64,000 bases of DNA, taken from Paenibacillus sp. SZ31 (lineage in GTDB: Bacteria; Bacillota; Bacilli; Paenibacillales; Paenibacillaceae). How positions within the stretch are numbered: the first letter of the stretch is position 1; each line of letters opens with the position of its first letter. Below are positions 6,849 to 16,124 of this stretch, in pieces. Location: contig NZ_JABBEA010000015.1 of NCBI RefSeq assembly GCF_012912005.1, positions 79,006 through 143,005 of the forward strand. Direction: 5' to 3'. A program made the translations under genes and the position numbers. The notes beneath the pieces were generated by a model. The model did no database searches and had not been told where the DNA came from. It saw only the letters and a list, made by a program, of their open reading frames with translations.

Positions 6849-9533
6849 ATGAGTAAGATCCGCAAAACGTTTAGTTTATTGGTTGTATCTCTAATGTTAA
6901 TGCAGGGAGCTGCTGCAACATATGTAAGTGCTGATTCAGACCCTAATTCTGAGACTTCTTCATCAACGACGAGTTCAAGTGAATCGAATTCATCCATCAA
7001 CACACCGTCGAACTCCAATGAACCAAGTAATAATAGTTCAACAACAACAACATCGCAAGAAACACCATCGGAGCAGGTGAATGAGCCTGTTATCATCCCG
7101 CCGCCAATAATACCGATACCACCGTTTCCAACATTTCCAACATTCCCACCCATGCCGCCATTCCCAACACTTCCACCAATTTCGACACCAACAATAACGC
7201 CGTTGGTGCAGTTGAATCAGGCTGTAGCTGTTAGAGAAGCGGAAACAGTATTATCTATTTTGAAAGATACAGATCTGCTTAATCAGCCTGAAGCGTTTAG
7301 TGAGCTAACAGATCAAGAACAAAAGACAGTTGCTGCTACATTAGTCCAAATGACTCCGAGATCGGGATCTTACAATGAAGATCAGGTTCAATTTATTGTA
7401 GATATAAGTATCAATATCCTTTTGGGGTATCGGTTAGATTACCGTGATATGGCTTCTGCATTAAATAACATTTACGATCAGGTCGTTGTAAAAGGTGCTA
7501 ATCTGTTTTCAGAAGAAGAGTTTGAACAGTTCAAGAGAGCAGCAGATTTTTATCTGAAAGCTAACCAGGCGGATCAGCAGTTAATTGCTTATATTGCGCA
7601 GTTCACTTCTGTTGCAATGGATACTGATTCGGCTGTAGGTCTAATGTTTACGCTATCTGAAGAATTCCCTTCTATTAACCAAGCAAAGACAGTGAATGAG
7701 ATATTAAATAACTTGAATTTATACCAAATGCTTCAAATGCAGTACCAAATACTTTTAGCCAACAATCCAGGATTAAGTCTTCAGGAATCCCCTCTGAAGC
7801 TTGACCAGATATTAACATTATCAACGAATGCGGAGCAGCAACAACTCGCAGAGTGGATGCTTAGTGAACGACCTGTTGGAGGATATGAAAAAATTAAAGA
7901 TATTCAAAGAGCATTTGACTTGTTCTTTGCTCCCCCAGCGCCTAAAGTGACTGCTGATGATACAGCCAATGTGGTTATCGGTGCAGATGAAACGATGGAA
8001 TACTCCAAAGATAATGGGGCGACTTGGAATAAATTTAGCGAAACAGATCGATTTGAAGGCAACCAAAAAATTGTGGTTCGTGTAAGAGCCAAAGGCAATA
8101 CACCGATATGGAAATGGACAACACTTACGTTCACATCAAATACACCAACACCTAACCCGGGTGGAAGCACAGGTGGCGGAGGATCTACGACTACGCCTGT
8201 AACGTCTACCCCTGCACCAACAACGAAACAAGAACAGATCGTGGTAGATGTCAATGGAGCTAACGGCACCAACCTGACCAAGACACCAATCACACGCACG
8301 ACCGAAACCAACGGCACGATCAAAGATTTGGTGAAAATGACCGAAGCGATTGCCAAGGAATCGGTGGAAAAAGCGAAGCAATTGAATATGAATACCGCAC
8401 GCATTGTCATCCCAGATACCAAAGATTCCGTGTCCGAGACACGTATTGAACTGCCTAAAGCAGCGGTAAAAGAATTGAATGATGGTTCGCTGAAACTTGA
8501 AATCTCTACAGAGAACGTAGTGATTTCCGTTCCGACGAATTCCATCGCCGGATTCGATCAAGATTTGTACTTCCGCGTCGTTCCATTGAAGCAGGAATCC
8601 GAACGCAAGGAAGTTGAAGAGCGTGCCAAGAAAGAGCAGTTGATTCAACAGATTGCTCCGAATACCAATGTTCGTGTACTGGCTCGTCCGGTAGAGATCG
8701 ACACGAATATGCAGAGCCGAGAAGTGACACTTACGTTGCCACTTCGTGGTAGTCTGCCAACCGATCCGGCTGCTCGTCAGCAAGCATTGGACAACCTGGC
8801 GATCTATATCGAACACAGTGACGGCACAAAAGAATTGATTCAAGGCAAATTGGTGAAACTCGCGGATAATAGCGAAGGCATTGAGTTTACCGTAACCAAA
8901 TTCAGTACGTTCACCCTTGTGGTCGTGGATGGACTGAAAGCTTCACAAGGTACACATCAACCATACATCCAAGGTTTTGGTGCTGACTTCCGTCCAGATG
9001 CATTCGTAACTCGTGCACAAATGGCGGCAATGCTGGCTCGTAATCTTTCAAATGAAGCGGCAGCAGCAGATTCCGCTAATAGCGTGAGCTACAAGGATGT
9101 ATCTGCAACACACTGGGCAGCAAGTGAGATTCAAAAGGCTCAATCCGCTGGTATCATGAACGGAATGAGCAACACCCAATTTGCACCAGAAGGTTCGATC
9201 ACCCGTGCTCAAATGGCTACCATTACCTACCGTTGGATTCAACAACAAGCGATTGCAACAACCGTGAATGGAACTGAAGTTTCCTTCACAGATGTATCCG
9301 CAGATCTCTGGGCAGCAGATGCGATTGCTTACGTGCAATCTACTGGACTGATGGTTGGATATAACGATGGTACGTTCAAACCGGATAGCAAGTTGACGCG
9401 TGCGGAAGCCGTGAAAGTGCTGAACGTATTGTTTAATCGTACCCCACTAACTGGCGCAGTTAAGCCATCGTTTAGCGATGTACCAGCAACACACTGGGCA
9501 TATGCAGATATCGAAGCTGCAGCGCAAAAGTAA
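6849..9533 (+). CDS. SLH-domain surface protein, paralogue of the upstream gene
   Basis: An 894-residue secreted protein with a TGAGGAGGAT ribosome binding site. A signal peptide (MSKIRKTFSLLVVSLMLMQG) is followed by a Ser/Thr/Asn-rich stretch (about residues 30-80) and a Pro-rich stretch of PPFP-like repeats (about 83-118), which look like an extended wall-spanning stalk. One or two of the helical repeats of the neighbour follow (MLSERPVGGY ... IQRAFDLFF near residue 337). From about residue 430 onward, the linker, the conserved domain and the SLH segments are almost identical to the upstream protein. The sharp change between the divergent N-terminus and near-identical C-terminus points to tandem duplication with later gene conversion. 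It too stops partway into the last SLH repeat. Confidence 0.87.
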   Translation: MSKIRKTFSLLVVSLMLMQGAAATYVSADSDPNSETSSSTTSSSESNSSINTPSNSNEPSNNSSTTTTSQETPSEQVNEPVIIPPPIIPIPPFPTFPTFPPMPPFPTLPPISTPTITPLVQLNQAVAVREAETVLSILKDTDLLNQPEAFSELTDQEQKTVAATLVQMTPRSGSYNEDQVQFIVDISINILLGYRLDYRDMASALNNIYDQVVVKGANLFSEEEFEQFKRAADFYLKANQADQQLIAYIAQFTSVAMDTDSAVGLMFTLSEEFPSINQAKTVNEILNNLNLYQMLQMQYQILLANNPGLSLQESPLKLDQILTLSTNAEQQQLAEWMLSERPVGGYEKIKDIQRAFDLFFAPPAPKVTADDTANVVIGADETMEYSKDNGATWNKFSETDRFEGNQKIVVRVRAKGNTPIWKWTTLTFTSNTPTPNPGGSTGGGGSTTTPVTSTPAPTTKQEQIVVDVNGANGTNLTKTPITRTTETNGTIKDLVKMTEAIAKESVEKAKQLNMNTARIVIPDTKDSVSETRIELPKAAVKELNDGSLKLEISTENVVISVPTNSIAGFDQDLYFRVVPLKQESERKEVEERAKKEQLIQQIAPNTNVRVLARPVEIDTNMQSREVTLTLPLRGSLPTDPAARQQALDNLAIYIEHSDGTKELIQGKLVKLADNSEGIEFTVTKFSTFTLVVVDGLKASQGTHQPYIQGFGADFRPDAFVTRAQMAAMLARNLSNEAAAADSANSVSYKDVSATHWAASEIQKAQSAGIMNGMSNTQFAPEGSITRAQMATITYRWIQQQAIATTVNGTEVSFTDVSADLWAADAIAYVQSTGLMVGYNDGTFKPDSKLTRAEAVKVLNVLFNRTPLTGAVKPSFSDVPATHWAYADIEAAAQK

Positions 9534-9635
9534 TTTATTAAAAGAAGAAAAAGGGGTCATTAACGCAGTAGCATATGGAAAAGAGAACCCCTAATAATGG
9601 ATAGGATATGACAGTATAATAGATATAATAAAAAA

Positions 9636-9680
9636 GAGCTGTTCCAAAAGCCATACATTGGCAAGGGACAGCTCCTTTTT
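9636..9680 (+). terminator. Terminator between the SLH gene and the convergent GbsR gene
   Basis: GAGCTGTTCC at 9636-9645 pairs with GGGACAGCTC at 9665-9674 (one wobble), with an inner CCA/TGG pair, followed by CTTTTT. A-runs on the other side mean it may work in both directions. Confidence 0.85.
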
Positions 9681-9737
9681 GCGTTTAGTGTGACTCAACA
9701 CACGAATCATAGCGGCGTTATTCCACCATGTAGTGAA

Positions 9738-10310
9738 CTAATCTTTATTGGGTGTATGCGAAGCATTTTCGTAAAATTTACCGTCCCGCAATTGATCCAC
9801 GAATCCTTGTAGCCAGACGTAATACTGCTCCGCATGTTGAAGTTTGTGCAGATCACGCAGTGCATCATCTCGATCTGCGGAAGAGGTATGTTCCGAAAGG
9901 ATCATGGCCGAAAGGTCAGGGATGACCTCACGAATGCCTTCTAACATGACATCTACTTCCCGTTGGAGCTTGGCCCCGAAGAAATTCTGAAATGTACGAT
10001 AAAAGTCGGTCTCAGCCAGATACTGATCCTGACGGTCCTTCTTTTCCTCCAGTTTATAGATCATCTGTGACTCCGTAAGCGAACGAACCGCATAGCTCAT
10101 GTTGCTCTTACTCATATTCATCGAGGTTTTCATCTCTTCCAGTGTCATCGGTCGATCCTCAAAATACATGATGCCGTATAATTTGCCAAACGTATGATTA
10201 ACTCCATACAGATCCATCGTATTAGCGATGGCCTCAATGACTCTCTCCCTCAGCGCATGCCGATCGGATAACGAAGAATGATTCGGGTTCCCGGCAGTTT
10301 CTTTTCCCAC
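9738..10310 (-). CDS. GbsR/MarR-type transcriptional repressor
   Basis: A 190-residue winged-helix protein. The order is typical of GbsR: an amphipathic N-terminal region (LRERVIEAIANTMDLYGVNHTFGKLYGIMYF), then PMTLEEMKTSMNMSKSNMSY and AVRSLTESQMIYKLEEKKDR (helix-turn-helix and wing), then a long helical C-terminus. I chose the GTG at 10310 because GAGG lies 7 bases upstream. In Bacillus, GbsR represses glycine-betaine synthesis and choline uptake genes and is relieved by choline. Here it is divergent from an ABC transporter operon with a perfect palindrome between, so it probably represses that operon. The ligand is unproven. Confidence 0.85.
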   Translation of the reverse strand: MGKETAGNPNHSSLSDRHALRERVIEAIANTMDLYGVNHTFGKLYGIMYFEDRPMTLEEMKTSMNMSKSNMSYAVRSLTESQMIYKLEEKKDRQDQYLAETDFYRTFQNFFGAKLQREVDVMLEGIREVIPDLSAMILSEHTSSADRDDALRDLHKLQHAEQYYVWLQGFVDQLRDGKFYENASHTPNKD

Positions 10311-10413
10311 AATGTCACCTCTGGTTTATGATAGCGTTCCCACTAGCTGCCTCATATTTTACATGACTTGCTCTAATTTTAACATAACCCGGAATTAGAA
10401 TTTTCAATACAAG

Positions 10414-10433
10414 TGTACAATCAATTTTGTACA
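10414..10433. promoter_or_regulatory. Perfect 20-bp palindrome, probable GbsR operator
   Basis: TGTACAA (10414-10420), six bases, TTGTACA (10427-10433). It lies in the gap between the divergent GbsR gene and the ABC transporter operon, about 75 bp upstream of the first permease start, where a repressor site would be expected. Confidence 0.6.
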
Positions 10434-10508
10434 GAAGAAATATAAAGCTGATTATACTTAAAAATTCCCAATCATTAAAGAAAAATTGGACAGTAAGGAG
10501 TGGGGGAT

Positions 10509-11384
10509 TTGCGTTTAAAACTATGGAGGGAGTCTGAAGCGGTTCTATTCACGCTGCCAGCTCTAATCCCATTGCTGATCTTCTGGCTGGGACCTCTGGG
10601 ATATATCGTTTATCTCAGTTTCACCGATTGGGACTTCATGAGCCCGGACAAGTTGTTCGTTGGATTGGACAATTACAGTTATCTGCTGACGAACTCTGAA
10701 TTCTATCGATCACTGAAAGTCACCTTGTTATTCGGACTGGGGAGTGTAATTCCAACCATTGTGGGCGGATTGGCACTTGCGATGCTCATGAATAGCAAAA
10801 TCAAATCATCCGGCATCTTCCGGACATTACTCTTCTCACCTTGGGTCACCCCGACAGTTGCGGTGTCCATTGCGTGGTCCTGGATCTTCGAGCCCGAAGT
10901 GGGACTTGCTAATCTCATGCTGGGCTGGGCTGGTGTATCTCCGATTGGCTGGTTGCGTGACGCGGACTGGGCATTGGTTGCCGTTCTCATCGTTACTCTT
11001 TGGAAGTCAATTGGGTGGGCGATGGTATTTTATCTGGTTGCACTACGAAATCTACCGTCCGATCTACTCGAAGCAGCTTCAATCGATGGGGCAAACAGTT
11101 GGGACAAGTTCAGAAGTATCACACTGCCACTGATCTCACCAACGACATTCTTTCTCTCGATTATTCTTACAATCCAGTCCTTGCAAGCCTATGACCAGAT
11201 TAATGTCATGACGCAGGGCGGACCGGCGGGATCAACGAGAACGTTGCTGTACATGTATTACCAGTCTGCATTCGAATCCTTTAACGTAGGTGAAGCTTCG
11301 TCCATTGCCGTTGTGATTATTCTGATCTGCGTGTTGCTATCGGGAGTATCCTTCCTGCTTGGCAGACGTCTGGTGCACTACTAA
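10509..11384 (+). CDS. ABC transporter permease (CUT1/UgpA-like)
   Basis: A 291-residue polytopic membrane protein starting at TTG 10509; an AAGGAG site sits 8 bases upstream, whereas the in-frame GTG at 10500 overlaps that site. The N-terminus LPALIPLLIFWLGPLGYIVY is the first membrane segment. The EAA loop that contacts the ATPase is LLEAASIDGANSWDKFRSIT. Sequence style (LYMYYQSAF, GPAGSTRTLL) fits the carbohydrate-uptake-1 family, which also includes glycerol-3-phosphate transporters. The next permease starts in its stop codon (TAATG). No ATPase gene is present, so it probably uses a shared MsmX-type ATPase encoded elsewhere. Confidence 0.9.
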   Translation: MRLKLWRESEAVLFTLPALIPLLIFWLGPLGYIVYLSFTDWDFMSPDKLFVGLDNYSYLLTNSEFYRSLKVTLLFGLGSVIPTIVGGLALAMLMNSKIKSSGIFRTLLFSPWVTPTVAVSIAWSWIFEPEVGLANLMLGWAGVSPIGWLRDADWALVAVLIVTLWKSIGWAMVFYLVALRNLPSDLLEAASIDGANSWDKFRSITLPLISPTTFFLSIILTIQSLQAYDQINVMTQGGPAGSTRTLLYMYYQSAFESFNVGEASSIAVVIILICVLLSGVSFLLGRRLVHY

Positions 11385-12289
11385 TGACAATGACATTGCC
11401 CAACAAAAAGTCTAAACGGATGAAGCGCAAGGAGTTGCAGAACGTGTCACATACCAATTTTAAAATAAGTAAATTGATCCGCTATCTCCTGTTAGCCGTT
11501 ATCGCGCTGGGTACAGCATTTCCCTTCTATTGGATGGTCATTAGCGGATTCAAAACCAATGATGAGATCTGGCAGTTCCCGCCGACCTTCTGGCCGGAGA
11601 CATTCCTGTGGAGCAACTATGTAGACGCCTGGAATGCGGCACCATTTGCCCGTTACATCCTGAACAGTACCGGGGTAGCATTAGCCATCTGTCTATTTCA
11701 GATCGTCAACTCCAGTATGATGGCGTACGCCCTGACACATATGAAATTCCGTCTCAAAGGTGTACTGACATCCCTGATTCTGGTGGGTTATATGATACCG
11801 AGTACAGCCGTGTATCTGCCTAGTTACCTGGTGCTTAGCGAACTTAACCTGTTGGATTCCTACACAGGCTTAATTGTATCCAACTGTGTCAGCGTGTTCT
11901 CAATCTTCCTGATCCGGCAGGCGTTCATGCAGGTATCTCATGAATTGGTAGAAGCCGGACAACTGGACGGTGCATCTCACTTCCGGATTCTCTGGACGAT
12001 TATCACGCCGCTTGTTCGCTCAAGCTTCGCCGTGATGGTTCTGATTACGTTCATTGAACAATACAACAACTATTTCTGGCCTATGCTCATCACCAAAGAC
12101 CCTGACCTGCAGCTGGTATCGGCTGGTCTGCGCAGCTTCTTTGTAGAAGGTGGGGCATATGGATTGGCTTGGCCACAGATTATGGCTGCGAGTGCCTTCA
12201 CGATCGCACCACTACTTATTCTCTTCCTGTTCACCCAGAAGACCATCATGCAGAGCGTGAATATCACGGCTGGTGTGAACAAGAACTGA
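11384..12289 (+). CDS. ABC transporter permease (CUT1/UgpE-like)
   Basis: A 301-residue membrane protein, one-base overlap with the first permease. A basic N-terminus is followed by the first membrane segment (YLLLAVIALGTAFPFYWMVI) and the signature TNDEIWQFPPTFWP of the second CUT1 permease. The EAA loop reads ELVEAGQLDGASHFRILWTI. It pairs with the upstream permease to form the translocation channel. The binding protein follows after about 80 bases. Confidence 0.92.
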   Translation: MTMTLPNKKSKRMKRKELQNVSHTNFKISKLIRYLLLAVIALGTAFPFYWMVISGFKTNDEIWQFPPTFWPETFLWSNYVDAWNAAPFARYILNSTGVALAICLFQIVNSSMMAYALTHMKFRLKGVLTSLILVGYMIPSTAVYLPSYLVLSELNLLDSYTGLIVSNCVSVFSIFLIRQAFMQVSHELVEAGQLDGASHFRILWTIITPLVRSSFAVMVLITFIEQYNNYFWPMLITKDPDLQLVSAGLRSFFVEGGAYGLAWPQIMAASAFTIAPLLILFLFTQKTIMQSVNITAGVNKN

Positions 12290-12370
12290 TATGCACTACC
12301 TTGTAATACTGCATCCATCCAGATGCACCGTGTCAACACCAACATTTCACCTAAAACGGGAGGAACGACA

Positions 12371-13744
12371 ATGAATTGGAGTCAGACAAGCATGACATGG
12401 AAAAAGAGATTGAGGTTGAACTGGAAGGGTGGTATGTCGCTGGTACTCGCGACTAGCTTTGCGCTACTGACCGCTTGTGGAACACAAGCACCCGCAGAAT
12501 CAAGCACGACGGCTGCTGCCAGTGGAACCGAAGCTCAGGTGAAAGATCCGGTGGAGATTGAATTCTGGTATGGTCTGGGTGGTAATCTGGGCGATAACAT
12601 GAAAAAAACGATTGATGCGTTCAACGCCTCCCAGAACGAAGTCGTTGTGAAGGGAATTGTACAAGCAGATTACACGGAGACGGAGCAGAAGCTGCAAGCA
12701 GCGATTGCTTCCAAGAAGGTTCCGGCCGCTGTACTGAGTGCTAACATAGACTGGGCGCGCAAAGGATACTATGCACCGATGGATGAGATGATCGCGGCGG
12801 ACCCGAATTTTAAGAAAGACGATTTCATTCAGACGTTCCTGAACCAAGGGGAAGTGGATGGTAAGCAATTCTTCCTACCTATGTATGGAACGACCCAAAT
12901 CATGTATTACCGCATGGATACATTCAAAGAGAATGGAATCGATCCAGCGAGTCTAACAACATGGGAAGCGTTGGCTGAAGCAGCAGCGAAGATGAGTAAG
13001 CAAGAGAATGGCAAGACAACTTTCTCTGGCTGGCAACCGATGTGGGGTAAAGACAACATGATTGATGCCGTATTGGGTAAGGGCGGTCAGATTCTTAGCG
13101 ACGATGGCAAAACTGTCATGGTTGACTCCCCAGAGTGGATCGAGACATGGGACCTGTTCCGTAAATGGATTAACGAAGACAAAATCATGGGCATCGAGTA
13201 TGGTGGTCAAGGTTGGGAATATTGGTACAAAACGATTGATAATGTGATGAAAAACAAAGCAGCAGGTTACACCGGATCTAGTGGTGACCAAGGTGACTTG
13301 GACTTTAGCGTAGTCGCTGCGATGCAACAACCAGGTTGGGAAGGCATTGGTGAAGGTAAACCGGTAGCGAATGCCATTTTGGCAGGTATTCCGGCAGCAG
13401 CGAGTCCAGAGCAACAACAAGCTGCTTATAAATGGTTTACGTATTTCTCTGAGACGTCCAACACAGCTTCATGGTCCATGAATACCGGATATATTGCAGT
13501 GCGTCAATCGGCTCAACAAGATCCAGAGTTCATGAAATTCAGTGAGGAAAATCCACAGATCACTGTACCACTGCAACAAGCAGCTCACGCATCAGCTCCA
13601 TTCCAGGATCCAACGGGTGGCAAAATCAACGATGCATTGAAAGATGCAGCTGATAAAGTACAGATCAATAATATGCCAGCTGAACAAGCGCTGAAGGAAG
13701 CGAAAGAGAAAGCGCAGAAAGAACTGGATCGTGTAACGAAATAA
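12371..13744 (+). CDS. ABC transporter solute-binding lipoprotein (CUT1/UgpB-like)
   Basis: A 457-residue lipoprotein. I chose the ATG at 12371: GGGAGGA lies just upstream, and the earlier in-frame ATG has none. The signal peptide ends in a lipobox (LLTAC). The mature part begins with a Ser/Thr/Ala linker, then the fold of extracellular solute-binding proteins: VEIEFWYGLGGNLGDNMKKT, a QAAIASKKVPAAVL segment and several tryptophans in the cleft region (GGQGWEYWYK). UgpB-like proteins bind glycerol-3-phosphate or its diesters; others bind oligosaccharides. The phosphatase and phosphodiesterase genes downstream favour a phosphate ester, but this is inference. Confidence 0.88.
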   Translation: MNWSQTSMTWKKRLRLNWKGGMSLVLATSFALLTACGTQAPAESSTTAAASGTEAQVKDPVEIEFWYGLGGNLGDNMKKTIDAFNASQNEVVVKGIVQADYTETEQKLQAAIASKKVPAAVLSANIDWARKGYYAPMDEMIAADPNFKKDDFIQTFLNQGEVDGKQFFLPMYGTTQIMYYRMDTFKENGIDPASLTTWEALAEAAAKMSKQENGKTTFSGWQPMWGKDNMIDAVLGKGGQILSDDGKTVMVDSPEWIETWDLFRKWINEDKIMGIEYGGQGWEYWYKTIDNVMKNKAAGYTGSSGDQGDLDFSVVAAMQQPGWEGIGEGKPVANAILAGIPAAASPEQQQAAYKWFTYFSETSNTASWSMNTGYIAVRQSAQQDPEFMKFSEENPQITVPLQQAAHASAPFQDPTGGKINDALKDAADKVQINNMPAEQALKEAKEKAQKELDRVTK

Positions 13745-13772
13745 TAAACGTATACAGGCAAGTGAATCAAGC

Positions 13773-13804
13773 GAAAGGGGCGGTACATGCTGTGCCGTCC
13801 TTTC
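13773..13804 (+). terminator. Hairpin after the binding-protein gene (attenuator-like)
   Basis: GAAAGG and CGGTACA pair with TGTGCCG and CTTTC (one bulge), with a short loop. Few T residues follow, so it is more likely an mRNA-stabilising or partially terminating hairpin that raises binding-protein output over the downstream enzymes. Confidence 0.55.
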
Positions 13805-13839
13805 CGTTTATACAAGATCGCAGACAAGGAGTTTAACCA

Positions 13840-14610
13840 ATGCAAGATGAGACGTATGTGGACGGATTACCGAATCCGACTGAAGCTGTTTTGTTCGATA
13901 AGGATGGAACATTACTTGATTTTACGGGCATGTGGGGGTTCTGGACCGATTGTGTGTTGAACGACTTCAGAGACCAGTTGGCGACCCGGGGACTTCGTAT
14001 TAACACAGATGAACTTCCGCAGATCTGGGGAACTTTCCACGATGACCAAGGCCGAATGAATGGGTATGACGTCCGGGGGCCACTGGCCATGGGCACAATG
14101 GATGAAGTGTACGCCGTACTGACGTGGCATGGATATCGTGCGGGTCTCAGCTGGGCGGAAGCCAAGATCATGGTTCGGGAGTGTTTGGCGCAAGCAGAGG
14201 AAGAGATGGAGAAACATCGTCCGGCACGTCCGTTACCGGGAGTTCGAGAATTCCTTGAACAGTGCCGTACCGAAGGCGTGGTTATGGGTGTCGTGACGGC
14301 AGATGATACACCTAGTGCAGTCAAGCACTTGCAGTGGATGGGGCTGGATTCCTTCTTTGACGTGGTGATTGGCACAGATCTGGTGGAGCGGGGGAAACCT
14401 TTTCCCGATATGCTTCTACTTGCTTGTGAACGGTTAGGTGTATCTGTGCAGCATACGGTGGTCATTGGAGATACGGACGGAGACATGGAGATGGCACGAA
14501 CCGCTGGTGCGGGGTACAGGATTGGGATTGGCGAACCGGGAAAAATCCGCTTGGCGGATAGAACGATTCAATCGTTCCATGAATTGCTGAATGGTGGGTT
14601 GAATCGATGA
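13840..14610 (+). CDS. HAD-superfamily phosphatase
   Basis: A 256-residue HAD hydrolase with the nucleophile motif VLFDKDGTLLDF near residue 19, a helical cap (about residues 40-130), motif II GVVTADD and motif IV VIGDTDGDMEMA near residue 208. It resembles phosphoglycolate-phosphatase-like enzymes that remove phosphate from small molecules. AAGGAG precedes the ATG. It is in an operon with an ABC importer upstream and an SMR transporter that overlaps its stop codon by four bases. It probably dephosphorylates something derived from the imported substrate. Confidence 0.87.
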   Translation: MQDETYVDGLPNPTEAVLFDKDGTLLDFTGMWGFWTDCVLNDFRDQLATRGLRINTDELPQIWGTFHDDQGRMNGYDVRGPLAMGTMDEVYAVLTWHGYRAGLSWAEAKIMVRECLAQAEEEMEKHRPARPLPGVREFLEQCRTEGVVMGVVTADDTPSAVKHLQWMGLDSFFDVVIGTDLVERGKPFPDMLLLACERLGVSVQHTVVIGDTDGDMEMARTAGAGYRIGIGEPGKIRLADRTIQSFHELLNGGLNR

Positions 14611-14945
14611 CGAACAGTCACGCTTACTTGGGCTGGGTTCTGTTGGCTCTGGCCATCGGACTAGAGTTGAGTGCTACTATTTTGCTAAAAGTATCGGATG
14701 GATTCTCACGGTTATGGCCTTCGGTGTTGATGTTTGTTTGTTATGGAGCAAGCTTTACGTTCCTCAACTTTGCAGTGAAGTATATGCCGCTGGCTGTAGC
14801 CTATGCGATCTGGTCTGGGGTCGGCATTACGCTCATTGGCGTCGTAGGGCATTACTATTTCGGTGAACGTCTGCGGCTCACGTCGATGGTATGGATCGGT
14901 TTTATTCTGATTGGCATTATTGGACTGAAATGGAGTGATTCTTGA
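14607..14945 (+). CDS. SMR-family small multidrug/quaternary amine transporter
   Basis: A 112-residue protein with four membrane helices. The first carries the conserved glutamate of the SMR family (GLELSATILLKVSDGFSRLW). The region FTFLNFAVKYMPLAVAYAIWSGVGI is typical of EmrE/EbrA/QacE proteins, which exchange protons for cationic or quaternary ammonium compounds, including choline and betaine in some members. It overlaps the HAD gene (ATGA) and the next gene (TGATG), so it is tightly coupled. Only one SMR gene is present, so it would work as a homodimer or with a partner elsewhere. Confidence 0.92.
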   Translation: MTNSHAYLGWVLLALAIGLELSATILLKVSDGFSRLWPSVLMFVCYGASFTFLNFAVKYMPLAVAYAIWSGVGITLIGVVGHYYFGERLRLTSMVWIGFILIGIIGLKWSDS

Positions 14946-16033
14946 TGGGAAATAAACATATCTCTGAGCAACCTCTTGCCAGCTTTCAGGTCATTACGGA
15001 CACACATGTGCGGGATGAGGCAGATCATATTCATAACCGGCATCTGGAGCAAGCGTTAGCCGACATAGCTACGTTCAGTGAGGGTAGTAGCGGAATCATG
15101 CATGTGGGCGATGTGACGGATCGAGGGCTGCCGAGCGAATATCGTGAGTTGCAACGTATATGGAAGCAACATGCGAAGAACTTGCCGGACATCCGTTACA
15201 CGGTAGGGAATCATGATATTGGAGCCGTGGTATGGCAAGATCCGCCGATCATTTTGCTCGAGATGAAAGAGGATGAAGTAGCCAAGTTGTTGGAGCAAGA
15301 AGCAGACATGGAGCTAGTCAAAAAACAAACCGCTGCTGAATCAGCTGCACTGATTGAGCAGCTATCCGGCGGAACCTATACGTTGTCTGCTGCGCCTTTG
15401 GAGCAGGTGGGCCAAGATATCTCAGACGAAGCTGCATCCATTACGGTCGCCGGGTTATGGCAACGTCGATTAAGTGATTTTGAAGGGACAACAGGCATGA
15501 TAGGCTCTTACCACGATCATTGGATTGATGGGTATCATTATATTTTCCTGGGCACCGAGCAACCTCATCCGAAGGATTGCGATATGTCGGCTGAACAGTT
15601 GGAGTGGCTAGAGTCGAAATTGTCTGAGCGAGCAACGCCGAATCAACCCATCTTTCTCTTCTTGCACCAGCCGCTTATGGATACGGTAGCTGGATCATTG
15701 AAGGAACAGGGATGGTATGGTGTGAATCAGGATGTGGAACTCAAGGCCGTTCTGGCTAAATACCCGCAAGCGATCCTCTTCTCGGGCCATACCCACTGGC
15801 AATTGGAGGCACAGCATACGATGTACGATGGTGCAGGCCACATGCCAACCATGTTCAATGCGTCGTCTGTAGGTTATCTATGGACGGATCAGGATGAACA
15901 TTTGGAAGGCAGTGAAGGGCTTCATGTGGAGATTTATAGGGATCGAGTGGTTGTGAAGGGACGGAACTTTGTTACGAGCAAATGGATCGAGGGTGCTGAG
16001 TTTACGGTGCGTTATCCTGTGAAGGGTAGTTAA
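14945..16033 (+). CDS. Calcineurin-like metallophosphoesterase
   Basis: A 362-residue enzyme with all main metallophosphoesterase motifs: DTHVRD near residue 20, GDVTDRG near 57, GNHDIG near 89, LHQP near 238 and SGHTHW near 279. These bind two metal ions and hydrolyse phosphate mono- or diesters. I chose the ATG at 14945 because it overlaps the SMR stop codon; a TTG sits one codon before. I see no signal peptide, so it acts in the cytoplasm. Together with the importer and the HAD phosphatase it suggests stepwise breakdown of an imported phosphodiester such as glycerophosphocholine, which is a hypothesis. Confidence 0.88.
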   Translation: MGNKHISEQPLASFQVITDTHVRDEADHIHNRHLEQALADIATFSEGSSGIMHVGDVTDRGLPSEYRELQRIWKQHAKNLPDIRYTVGNHDIGAVVWQDPPIILLEMKEDEVAKLLEQEADMELVKKQTAAESAALIEQLSGGTYTLSAAPLEQVGQDISDEAASITVAGLWQRRLSDFEGTTGMIGSYHDHWIDGYHYIFLGTEQPHPKDCDMSAEQLEWLESKLSERATPNQPIFLFLHQPLMDTVAGSLKEQGWYGVNQDVELKAVLAKYPQAILFSGHTHWQLEAQHTMYDGAGHMPTMFNASSVGYLWTDQDEHLEGSEGLHVEIYRDRVVVKGRNFVTSKWIEGAEFTVRYPVKGS

Positions 16034-16062
16034 ATAAAGATATTAGTTGAATAAGTAAATAA

Positions 16063-16120
16063 GACTATCGAGATATTCTCGATAGTCCCGATGAGTCGCT
16101 CAGAAGGGCGGCTCTTTTAT
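16063..16120. terminator. Double terminator between convergent operons
   Basis: A perfect hairpin with arms GACTATCGAGA and TCTCGATAGTC (16063-16087) is followed by GAGTCGC/GCGGCTC (16093-16114) and TTTTAT. It separates the phosphoesterase operon from the minus-strand bacteriocin export operon and probably acts both ways. Confidence 0.85.
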
Positions 16121-16124
16121 TAAG

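Noticed and set aside
14607..14945. Reading the SMR gene as half of an EbrAB-type pair
   Set aside because: No second SMR gene lies next to it; the neighbours are a HAD phosphatase and a phosphoesterase.
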